Positions 1-6,490 of a DNA stretch of 42,728 nt are shown one piece after another; position 1 is the stretch's first letter, and each line of letters begins with the position of its first letter. The notes under the pieces were generated by a model. It made no database searches and was not told the DNA's origin. It saw only the letters and a program-made list of their open reading frames with translations. Location: assembly GCA_030613785.1 (NCBI GenBank), contig JAUWLF010000027.1:1-42728 (forward strand), read 5' to 3'. The position numbers and the translations under genes are program-made. This stretch comes from Chloroflexota bacterium. GTDB lineage: Bacteria > Chloroflexota > Anaerolineae > UBA7937 > B3-Chlor.

Positions 1-293
1 CCTTTTCCACGCAGGGTATACTCCAGGTGGATCTTGCGGTAGGTCCATGGTGGATCAGGATCCTGTTCGCCAGTCACCTCGATGTTCAGGCCGGTGAGTT
101 TCTGCCTTCGTTTCCTGAGTATGGAGACGACATCCACACCCGTGCATCCTCCGAGGCCCACCAGCAGGAGCTCTGAAGGCTTCATACCTGTCGCGGTTTC
201 CTCGTCCTGAGGAGACATGACGACACTGTGCTTAGTGCTATCTGTGCCTACGAACTCTCCTCTTCCGGTCCACCTTATCTCGGCTCGTGCCAC
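1..293 (-). CDS. OsmC-like protein (partial, 3' end outside window)
   Basis: Reading the minus strand from 293 toward 1 gives an open frame that runs off the window. It has the OsmC layout: an early RWTG and F-V-G-T-D segment, then GMKPSELLL, then G-G-C-T-G-V-D-V-V with the reactive cysteine, then an amphipathic basic stretch and a beta-rich region. OsmC/Ohr-fold proteins are known as thiol peroxidases of the cytoplasm; the YhfA-like subgroup, which this resembles most, has no proven substrate. I chose the GTG at 291-293 because GGAGG lies 5 nt upstream and the conserved fold begins just after it. An ATG at 336-338 in the same frame would add 15 residues but has no visible ribosome site. The second conserved cysteine lies beyond the edge. 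Confidence 0.75.
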   Translation of the reverse strand, partial: MARAEIRWTGRGEFVGTDSTKHSVVMSPQDEETATGMKPSELLLVGLGGCTGVDVVSILRKRRQKLTGLNIEVTGEQDPDPPWTYRKIHLEYTLRGK

Positions 294-410
294 TGTCTCC
301 TCCAGGTCTGTTCGGTGAGTTCCACTCCACTCGGCCATGCAAAGCGCTGCGCGGGAAATGGGAACAACGTACTATAGACTAGTACATCGTAACCAAAGTT
401 CTGGTAATCC

Positions 411-512
411 TGTCATTGCGAGCGGAGCGAAGCAATCTCCAGTTACCCATAAGAAGTCACTTGTTCAGCACAGTAGGAGATTGCTTCGTCGCTAGCGCTC
501 CTCGCAATGACA
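411..512. repeat. Dispersed palindromic repeat (GTCATTGCGAG type)
   Basis: Two inverted arms face each other. The left begins TGTCATTGCGAG and reads on to GAAGCAATCTCC; the right begins GGAGATTGCTTC and ends CTCGCAATGACA. About 35 nt of unrelated sequence separates them. A relative occurs at 33880-33982. Elements of this type are dispersed in many bacterial genomes. Here it lies past the 3' end of the minus-strand gene at 548-1099 and could act as its terminator; that role is inferred. Confidence 0.7.
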
Positions 513-547
513 ACATAGCGAAACTTGGGTTCCAGTGTACTAGATCG

Positions 548-1099
548 CTACCTACCCGTGTGGTAGAAGATCCGGACCCCGTACAGATCGAGCCTGCTGT
601 CGTCCGAGATCACCACGTCGAGATAGGCCCCGTTGGCCGGATTCACCACACTGGAGCTGATACTGGTTGTGGTCCAGGTGCGGGGATTATTGACGCTATC
701 GGCAAAAGCGTAGCCCGTGTCGATGTATGCCATCTGGGTCTTACTGCCAACGGACGGTTTGGTCCGCTCCAGCCACATCATTATCCGGCCGGTGGTGTTG
801 TTGTCGTACGCAAACAACTGGACCTTCTCCACCGTCACCCAATACGGGGCTGGGAACTGCACCGGAGCCACCAAGATAGTATTGGACCCATTGACCAGCG
901 AGGTCACAAAGTTGCCACCATTGAAGAAGGCATACGTGTTGTTCGCCGGATAGAAGTCCGCCGCGCCTATGATCAACTGCCTGGTACCGCTTGCGGCCTG
1001 AGCTCTCTCATTCGGCCTGGCCCCCGCCACTCCCACCAGCACGGCCATCAACAGCACACCCAACATCACCGGCATCCACCAACTCTTTCCGCTTTTCAT
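548..1099 (-). CDS. Small secreted beta-rich protein, copy 1
   Basis: 183 residues. The N-terminus has a basic start (MKSGKS), a hydrophobic core (about residues 8-25) and an A-G-A-R / Q-A-A-S region suited to signal-peptidase cleavage, so export is expected. The mature part is rich in Asn, Thr, Tyr and aromatic residues, shows alternating beta-strand patterns (V-E-K-V-Q-L-F-A-Y-D-N-N), and ends in L-Y-G-V-R-I-F-Y-H. This resembles jelly-roll-type exported proteins of unknown function seen in Chloroflexota. The ATG at 1097-1099 is preceded by AGGAGAG. Two more copies lie upstream on the same strand with a period of about 1.22 kb, each with its own promoter. I do not recognise a precise function. 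Confidence 0.8.
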   Translation of the reverse strand: MKSGKSWWMPVMLGVLLMAVLVGVAGARPNERAQAASGTRQLIIGAADFYPANNTYAFFNGGNFVTSLVNGSNTILVAPVQFPAPYWVTVEKVQLFAYDNNTTGRIMMWLERTKPSVGSKTQMAYIDTGYAFADSVNNPRTWTTTSISSSVVNPANGAYLDVVISDDSRLDLYGVRIFYHTGR

Positions 1100-1406
1100 C
1101 TTTCTCTCCTTTCAAGTGATTGTCTTGCCCATATTCCTCCTGCCAACCCTCGCTCCTTACCGCCTCCCACCTCCCTTCCATAGATGCACTTGATCTCCAG
1201 TTGTGATGTGACGATTCGTGCCCTCTAGAAATGGCAAAACGCGCTTTCTTCCCTCTCGTTCCGGGACCGAAAGCGCGATTCTCCACTGGCGATGCCTCCT
1301 TGAACTGGGGCTCTGCTTTCCCCACTTGGGCACTGCGGCCGCCAACTGTGTGCGCGCGTCTATGTCTGCTCCACCCTCAGATAAGCAACATGGCGATTGC
1401 CTCTCT
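1100..1406 (-). promoter_or_regulatory. Long conserved 5' leader of small secreted gene, copy 1
   Basis: About 300 nt lie between the promoter and the start codon. On the minus strand the leader contains a hairpin with arms CGCGCTTTC and GAAAGCGCG enclosing CCCGGAACGAGAGGG, then a TTTTGCCATTTCTAGAGGG stretch. The same block precedes copies 2 (near 2440-2530) and 3 (near 3680-3760). Conservation of a long untranslated leader suggests a structured RNA or operator. I could not match it to a known riboswitch. Confidence 0.5.
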
Positions 1407-1435
1407 ATAATACCACAATCCTCATGTCCTGTCAA
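1407..1435 (-). promoter_or_regulatory. Promoter of small secreted gene, copy 1
   Basis: On the minus strand TTGACA (1430-1435) and TATTAT (1407-1412) are separated by exactly 17 bp. Copies 2 and 3 have equivalent boxes at the same relative place. Confidence 0.8.
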
Positions 1436-1453
1436 GGAATCCACTGTGCGGCC

Positions 1454-1499
1454 ATGGGACTGGCTCGGCCCGTCGGGCTGAGGGTGCAGGAGAGGTTAG
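1454..1499 (+). pseudogene. Fossil of a PEP-CTERM gene 3' end (unit 1)
   Basis: The plus strand reads M-G-L-A-R-P-V-G-L-R-V-Q-E-R, a degraded version of the M-G-L-A-G-Y-A-G-L-R-M-R-R-K tail that ends the intact beta-helix proteins at 4283-12210. The frame is shifted near the end. No upstream coding part remains. It sits back to back with the minus-strand promoter of copy 1. Confidence 0.6.
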
Positions 1500-1517
1500 G
1501 GATGTGCTGCCGCCGGA

Positions 1518-1600
1518 CGCATCCTGAGCGCCGCCCTGAGTCTGCCAAAGGGTATCTGGTGACTGGCGCAAAGCACCCTATCGAAGGGGGCGTTGCTGTG
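1518..1600. repeat. REP-like fragment (CCTGAG...AAGGG type)
   Basis: The segment carries CGCCGCCCTGAG followed by TGCCAAAGGGTA. Near-identical segments lie at about 2740-2820 and, more rearranged, at 28575-28740. It resembles the dispersed CCTGAGC...GTCGAAGGG elements of many bacterial genomes. No gene is visible here. Confidence 0.5.
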
Positions 1601-1715
1601 GACAGAGGGGCGTTTCTGCTGGCGCTGGGGCCCTACGAACGCTGACCGTGCAGGTCAAAACGATGCCGTGGCAACGTAGACACGTAGCGTGGCCAATTGC
1701 AGGCAGAGCCCACCT

Positions 1716-1741
1716 GCGGTCAACGCAGGCTCACTGACCGC
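1716..1741 (-). terminator. Hairpin downstream of small secreted gene, copy 2
   Basis: Arms GCGGTCA and TGACCGC enclose a 12-nt loop just past the stop codon of the minus-strand gene at 1774-2322. The same hairpin lies at 2937-2962 behind copy 3. There is no strong T-run, so terminator function is only likely. Confidence 0.45.
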
Positions 1742-1773
1742 CAAGCAGATCCCTGTTGCAGAATGCTAGATCG

Positions 1774-2322
1774 CTACCTACCCGTGTGGTAGAAGATCCT
1801 GACGCCGTACAGACGGAGGTTGGTGTCGTCCGAAATGCTCACCGAGAGATAGGTCCCGTGGGCCGGATTCACCACACTGGGGCTGATACTGGTGTCCGTC
1901 CAGGTCCGGGGATTGGTGGGGTCCGTGAAAGCAAGACCCGTGGAGATGTAGGCCATCAGCGTCCGAGTGCCAACGGACGGCTTGGTGCGGTACAGGGCCA
2001 TCTCTATGCGGTCGGTGCTGTTGTTGTCGTAGGCAAACAACTGCACCTTCTCCACCGTCACATAATACGAGGCTGGGAACTGAACCGGAGCGATGAAGAC
2101 AACGTTGGACCCGTCAACCTTCGAGTACAGGTAGTAGCCGTTGCTAAAGAAGGCAGACGTGTTGTTGGTCGGATAGAAGTCGGCCGCTTGTATGATCAAC
2201 TGCCTGGTACCGCTCGCAGCCTGACTTCTCCCATTCGGCTTGGCCCCCGCCACTCCCACCAGCACGGTAATCAAGACCACTCCCAACAGCACTGGCATCC
2301 ACCAACTCTTTCCGCTTTTCAT
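1774..2322 (-). CDS. Small secreted beta-rich protein, copy 2
   Basis: 182 residues, clearly paralogous to copy 1 along the whole length: the same MKSGKSWWMP start, signal peptide, T-R-Q-L-I-I and A-A-D-F-Y-P motifs and the L-Y-G-V-R-I-F-Y-H end. Differences cluster in the middle (for example S-A-F-F-S-N-G-Y-Y-L-Y-S-K-V-D-G), as expected for a diverging surface protein. The ATG at 2320-2322 has an AGGAGAG ribosome site upstream. Its promoter is at 2627-2655. Function unknown; export to the surface or medium is inferred from the signal peptide. Confidence 0.8.
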   Translation of the reverse strand: MKSGKSWWMPVLLGVVLITVLVGVAGAKPNGRSQAASGTRQLIIQAADFYPTNNTSAFFSNGYYLYSKVDGSNVVFIAPVQFPASYYVTVEKVQLFAYDNNSTDRIEMALYRTKPSVGTRTLMAYISTGLAFTDPTNPRTWTDTSISPSVVNPAHGTYLSVSISDDTNLRLYGVRIFYHTGR

Positions 2323-2626
2323 CTTTCTCTCCTTTCAAGTGATCGTCTTGCCCGCATTTCTCCTGCCAACCCTCGGTCTTTGCCGCCTCCCACCTCCCTT
2401 CTGATGCACTTGATCTCCAGTTGTGATGTGACGATTCGTGCCCCCTAGAAATGGCAAAACGCGCTTTGTTCCCTCTCGTTCCGGGGTCGAAAGCGCGTTT
2501 CTCCACTGGCGATGCCTCCTCGAAACTGGCTCGCGCAGCTCTCTCTTGGGCGATCGTGCCCACAAGCGCTTGGGTGCGTCTCTGTATGCGTGGCGCTCAC
2601 ATTCGCAGCATGGCCAATACCTCTCT

Positions 2627-2655
2627 ATGATAGCAGAACCCTTGGCTCCTGTCAA
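2627..2655 (-). promoter_or_regulatory. Promoter of small secreted gene, copy 2
   Basis: On the minus strand TTGACA (2650-2655) and TATCAT (2627-2632) are 17 bp apart. The leader from here to the start codon repeats the hairpin block of copy 1. Confidence 0.78.
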
Positions 2656-2684
2656 GGTCAACGGTCCGTGCCGCTAGGGGTGTG

Positions 2685-2720
2685 GCCGGGTAGGCAGAGC
2701 TGAGGCTGCGGAAGAGGTAG
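2685..2720 (+). pseudogene. Fossil of a PEP-CTERM gene 3' end (unit 2)
   Basis: GCCGGGTAGGCAGAGCTGAG followed by a CTGCGGAAGAGG block and TAG matches the last codons of the intact PEP-CTERM genes (A-G-Y-A-G-L-R-M-R-K-R-stop). The Tyr codon has become TAG. It occupies the same relative position as the fossils at 1454 and 3909. Confidence 0.55.
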
Positions 2721-2936
2721 GGATGTGCTGCCGCCGGACGCATCTTGGGCGCCGCCCTGAGTTTGCCGAAGGGTACCTGGTGACCGGCACGAAGCAGCCC
2801 TATCGAAGGGCGCGTTGCGGCGGACAGACGCGCCTTTGTGCGGGCGCTAGAGCCCTACGAACGATGAACGTGCACGCCAACACGACCCGCTACGAAGGTA
2901 GACAAGTCGCGGGGGGATTGCAGGCACGGCCCACCT

Positions 2937-2962
2937 GCGGTCAGGCGAGGCTCACTGACCGC
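2937..2962 (-). terminator. Hairpin downstream of small secreted gene, copy 3
   Basis: The same GCGGTCA / TGACCGC stem as at 1716-1741, directly past the stop codon of the minus-strand gene at 2995. Confidence 0.45.
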
Positions 2963-2994
2963 CGAGCAGATCCCTGTTCCAGAATCCTAGATCG

Positions 2995-3546
2995 CTACCT
3001 ACCCGTGTGGTAGAAGATGCGGACGCCGTACAGACGGAGGTTGCTGTCGTCCGAAATCTGCACCCAGAGATAGGTCCCGTTCGCTGGATTCTTCACACAG
3101 GGGCTGATACTGGTGTCCGTCCAGGTACGCGGAACATTGACAGGGTCCGCAAAAGCATAGCCCGTGTCGATGTAGGCCATATCGGTCTGAGTGCCCACGG
3201 ACGGCTTGGTCCGCTTCAGCCACATCTTTATCTGGCCGGTGGTGTTGTTGTCGTACGCAAACAACTGGACCTTCTCCACCGTCACATAATACGGCGCTGG
3301 AAACTGGACCGGAGCACTGAAGTAAACGTTGTTCCCGTTGACGTACGACTCTAGGTAGTAGCCGTTGTTCCAGAAAGCATACGTGTTGTTGGTCGGATAG
3401 AAGTCGGCCGCTTGTATGATCAACTGCCTGGTACCGCTCGCGGCCTGAGCCCTCTCATTCGGCCTGGCCCCCGCCGCTCCCACCAGCACGGCCATCCACA
3501 GCACCCCCAACAGCACTGGCAGCCACCAACTCTTTCCGCTTTTCTT
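2995..3546 (-). pseudogene. Small secreted beta-rich protein, copy 3, start codon lost
   Basis: This copy aligns end to end with copies 1 and 2, but the codon matching their ATG is AAG (3544-3546) and the upstream AGGAGAG has become CGGATCG. The rest of the frame is open to the stop at 2995. The first usable in-frame start is GTG at 3514-3516, which would remove the basic N-terminal residues of the signal peptide and has no ribosome site. The promoter (3862-3890) and leader are intact, so the gene is probably transcribed but poorly or not translated. A recent loss is likely because no internal stop has accumulated. Confidence 0.7.
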
Positions 3547-3861
3547 CTTTCGATCCGTTCAAGTGATCTTCTTGCCCATATCTTGCCTGCTAACTCTCGC
3601 TCTTTGCCGCCTCCCACCTCCTTTCTGATGCACTTGAGGTGCATTAGACCCTGAGCCCTGGGGTGAAGACTTATGCCCTCTAGAAATGGCAAAACCCGCC
3701 TTCTTCCCTCTCGTTCCGGGATCGAAAGCGCGTTTCTCCACTGGCGATGCCTCCTCGAAAGTGGCTGGCGGAGCCCTCTCTTGAGCGATGGTGCCCACAA
3801 CCGCGTGGGTGTGTGTATGTATACCCCGTCGTCACATTGCCAGCATGGCCATTACCTCTCT

Positions 3862-3890
3862 ATAATACCACAATCCTCGTGTGCTGTCAA
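3862..3890 (-). promoter_or_regulatory. Promoter of small secreted gene, copy 3
   Basis: On the minus strand TTGACA (3885-3890) and TATTAT (3862-3867) are 17 bp apart, as in the other two copies. Confidence 0.78.
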
Positions 3891-3908
3891 GAAGTGCGTC
3901 GTGCGGCC

Positions 3909-3953
3909 ATGGGACTGGCTCGGCCCGTCGGGCTGAGGATGCGGAGGAAGTAG
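3909..3953 (+). pseudogene. Fossil of a PEP-CTERM gene 3' end (unit 3)
   Basis: The frame reads M-G-L-A-R-P-V-G-L-R-M-R-R-K-stop, the exact C-terminal basic tail of the intact genes except for R-P-V in place of G-Y-A. It is followed at once by the two-hairpin 3' end typical of the family (3961-4036). The rest of the coding region is gone, so this is the relic of a fifth family member. Confidence 0.7.
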
Positions 3954-4000
3954 GCAAACCTGCCGAAGGTGCCAAGCCTTCGAGAGGATGTTTGTCAGAG

Positions 4001-4036
4001 AAGGGGCCATCGTCACTCAGACGGTGGCCCTTTTTG
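4001..4036 (+). terminator. Terminator hairpin of the PEP-CTERM fossil
   Basis: GGGGCCATCGTC and GACGGTGGCCC form a stem followed by TTTTTGCG. The same hairpin follows each intact PEP-CTERM gene downstream. Confidence 0.75.
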
Positions 4037-4129
4037 CGTCGGCGCGCCTGAGACGTGGCCACGCGGCCTGCCGTGGGGCGATAGCTCCCCGCGAATCTTG
4101 GCGTCTGTCTCGAACCCCTCGACGAAGGC

Positions 4130-4158
4130 TTGACGCCTGTGCGGAATTGTGCTATAAT
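4130..4158 (+). promoter_or_regulatory. Promoter of PEP-CTERM beta-helix gene 1
   Basis: TTGACG (4130-4135), 17-bp spacer, TATAAT (4153-4158). The three following paralogs have matching promoters. Confidence 0.82.
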
Positions 4159-4282
4159 GTGGTCGATAACGTTGGAGGCACAGCGACCGTCCTGCGGTTC
4201 GCCCCGGAACGGGATAGCCCTGTCCACCTGTGCGGACCGTTGGCCAAAGCGGCTCGCCTAGTAGACTCTAGGAGGAGAAACA
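4159..4282 (+). promoter_or_regulatory. Conserved leader of PEP-CTERM gene 1
   Basis: About 120 nt between promoter and start are shared by all four paralogs. Fixed parts are TGCGGTT-GCCCCGGAACGG, GCGGACCGTTGGCCAAAGCG and the strong ribosome site CTAGGAGGAGAAAC. In copies 2 and 4 a CACAGC / GCTGTG stem encloses the CCCGGAACG part. No known riboswitch matched by eye; a structured regulatory leader is inferred. Confidence 0.5.
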
Positions 4283-6187
4283 ATGTCTAAGAAGAGATCC
4301 CGCAAGCTGTTACCCCTGGTTACCACTCTCGCCCTGATCGTGCCCCTATTACTCGCTCTCGCCGCGCCGGTGTCGGCAGCGACCCTGGATGTCTCCAAGG
4401 ATGATCCAGCGTGTAGCGACGTCACCGGGGATCCCTACTGCACGATCCAGGCCGCGGTGGATGACGCTGGTGACGGCGATACAATCCATGTCTACCCTGC
4501 CGCCACCGCATACGACGAGAGCGTGATCCTGGACAACATGAGCGATCCGGGCGACCTGACCCTCAGAACGGTGAACGCCGGGGGTGGCTACGCGCCGCAC
4601 ACAGCCACCGTGGACGGAGGGGGTACCGGCGATGCTCTCCGGACCAATGGCATCCTCCCCGGCGACCTCACCATAGAGGGCTTCGTCGTTCTGTCGGACA
4701 ACGACGATGGCATTGACGTCCAAGTGAACAGCAGTGTGGTCATCCGGGATGTGATCGCTAATGGGACTGGGTCTTACGGCGTTAGGGTGCAAGGCGCGAG
4801 TGGGAACGTGACCATTGAGGACTGCACCGCCAATGGCAATGTCGACAACGGCTTCGACATTTACGATGTAGGCGGCAACTTGACAGTCAGGCGCTGCACC
4901 GCCAACGACAATGGTCAAGAGAACTTCGAGATTGAGAAAATAGGCGGGAACGTGACGATCAGTGACGCCACCGCCCACAGAGCCGCGACCGACGAGGGGG
5001 GCATCGACGGCGAGGATGTAGGCGGAAACGTGAAAATCACCGACTCCACCGCGAACGACAATCCTGAGGTCAACATCGAGATCGTCGCAGTAGACGGGGA
5101 CGTGACAGTCAAGCGCTGCACCGCCAATCGGAGTGCCGACGGCGAGGGGATACTAATCGGCGAGTTCGAAGTAGAAAATGCGCGTGACCATGGAATAGTC
5201 GGGAACGTGACCATCGAGGACTGCACCGCCAACGACAATGACGGGGTTGGCATCGAGGTCACGAACACCGGTGGCAATGTGAGGATAGAGGATTGTACCG
5301 CCAACGGGAACGGGAGCGATGGGATCTACCTACAATCAGAGGAATTGGACACTTCCTCGGCACCCGATGACGATGATGAATTGCAGGCCGATGTGGACGT
5401 CGAAGAGGACGACGGTCCAGACGATGTGGAGAACCAGGGCGCTACCCCTAGCGCCAACGGGGGCAATGTGACTATCACCAACTGCACCGCCAACGACAAC
5501 GACCAGTCTGGGTTCGACCCCGAGGGCGTCGAGGGCACCGTGACCATCAAGGCCTGCATCGCCCGCGACAACGACTCCGGAGTCGACCTGGATGACCTGG
5601 AACACGCCGACGCGGTCTTGGTGAACGGTAACATCATCTGCGGCAACGAGTGCGGCGTGGGCCTGTGGGGCGACGTCGCAGACTTGAACCTCGAAGGCAA
5701 CTGGTGGGGCTGCGACGGAGGCCCCGAGGCAGCAGGTTGCGACCCCATCTGCCAGGATGACAGTATCCAGGTGGACTACACCCCGTGGATCGACTCCGTC
5801 ACCGCCAGCGCGCCAGCCTCGGTGACGGCCGGCCAGCCGGCCATAGTCAGCTTCCAGTTCTCGGGCGGGCCGCCAGCGGTCTACCTGGGTGAAGGGCCGG
5901 GAGACCTGCGTGGCCCTGCACCATTCACAGTGAGCACCGATAACGGCACGGTCACCGGGGGGTTCATCAACGCGCCCCATGGTGTGATGGAGGTAACCCT
6001 GGTGCCGCAGACGGAAGGCACCGCCACCGTGACGGTGGTTGGACCCTGCGGGCTCGATGAGCAGATCGTCCTCGGTGTCCAGGCGGCTGGTGCGGACTTC
6101 GTCCCGGAGCCTGGGAGCGTTGTTCTGCTCGCTAGCGGCCTGATGGGACTTGCCGGATACGCAGGGCTGAGGATGCGGAGGAAGTAA
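4283..6187 (+). CDS. PEP-CTERM parallel beta-helix surface protein 1
   Basis: 634 residues. An N-terminal signal peptide (basic MSKKRSRK, hydrophobic core to about residue 32, V-S-A-A site) leads into a T-I-Q-A-A-V-D-D-A...D-T-I-H-V-Y-P segment typical of right-handed beta-helix proteins. About ten rungs of roughly 20-25 residues follow, each with G-N-V-T-I-x-D-C-T-A-N. An acidic insert (about 350-385) breaks the helix. Next are a conserved G-N-W-W-G-C motif with clustered Cys, an Ig-like beta domain (about 505-600), and a PEP-CTERM tail: V-P-E-P-G, a hydrophobic segment, then R-M-R-R-K. PEP-CTERM tails are known exosortase sorting signals; no exosortase is in the window. A surface or matrix role is inferred. 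Four paralogs lie in tandem. Confidence 0.88.
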   Translation: MSKKRSRKLLPLVTTLALIVPLLLALAAPVSAATLDVSKDDPACSDVTGDPYCTIQAAVDDAGDGDTIHVYPAATAYDESVILDNMSDPGDLTLRTVNAGGGYAPHTATVDGGGTGDALRTNGILPGDLTIEGFVVLSDNDDGIDVQVNSSVVIRDVIANGTGSYGVRVQGASGNVTIEDCTANGNVDNGFDIYDVGGNLTVRRCTANDNGQENFEIEKIGGNVTISDATAHRAATDEGGIDGEDVGGNVKITDSTANDNPEVNIEIVAVDGDVTVKRCTANRSADGEGILIGEFEVENARDHGIVGNVTIEDCTANDNDGVGIEVTNTGGNVRIEDCTANGNGSDGIYLQSEELDTSSAPDDDDELQADVDVEEDDGPDDVENQGATPSANGGNVTITNCTANDNDQSGFDPEGVEGTVTIKACIARDNDSGVDLDDLEHADAVLVNGNIICGNECGVGLWGDVADLNLEGNWWGCDGGPEAAGCDPICQDDSIQVDYTPWIDSVTASAPASVTAGQPAIVSFQFSGGPPAVYLGEGPGDLRGPAPFTVSTDNGTVTGGFINAPHGVMEVTLVPQTEGTATVTVVGPCGLDEQIVLGVQAAGADFVPEPGSVVLLASGLMGLAGYAGLRMRRK

Positions 6188-6192
6188 GCAAA

Positions 6193-6268
6193 CCTCCCGA
6201 AGGTTTGGAACCTTCGGGAGGGTGTTTCTGAGAGCAGGGGCCATCGTCACTGAGACGGTGGCCCTTTC
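6193..6268 (+). terminator. Two-hairpin terminator of PEP-CTERM gene 1
   Basis: First stem CCTCCCGAAGG / CCTTCGGGAGG (6193-6221). Second stem GGGGCCATCGTC / GACGGTGGCCC followed by TTTC (6237-6268). The pair follows all four paralogs. Confidence 0.8.
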
Positions 6269-6337
6269 TGCTTTCGGTGGCAAGGAACCTAGGCGTTCGC
6301 TGGCTCCTGTCGTTCGTTTCCAATCGCTCAGCCAGAC

Positions 6338-6366
6338 TTGACACGTGTGTAAGATTGGGGTATGAT
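6338..6366 (+). promoter_or_regulatory. Promoter of PEP-CTERM gene 2
   Basis: TTGACA (6338-6343), 17-bp spacer, TATGAT (6361-6366). The conserved leader runs from 6367 to 6490. Confidence 0.82.
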
Positions 6367-6490
6367 GTGTGCGAATGCATCGGAAGCACAGCCACCGCGC
6401 TGCGGTTGGCCCCGGAACGGAATAGCGCTGTGCACCCGTGCGGACCGTTGGCCAAAGCGGCTCGCGTAGTAGACTCTAGGAGGAGAAACC

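Noticed and set aside
416..1183. Long plus-strand frames opposite the small secreted genes (also 1756-2448 and 3007-3354)
   Set aside because: They are antisense shadows without signal, motif or ribosome site; the minus-strand frames have signal peptides, promoters and paralogs.
1100..1406. Known riboswitch (c-di-GMP, cobalamin or guanidine type) in the leader
   Set aside because: Some short words resemble parts of these motifs, but none of the core consensus blocks occurs in the right order on the transcribed strand.
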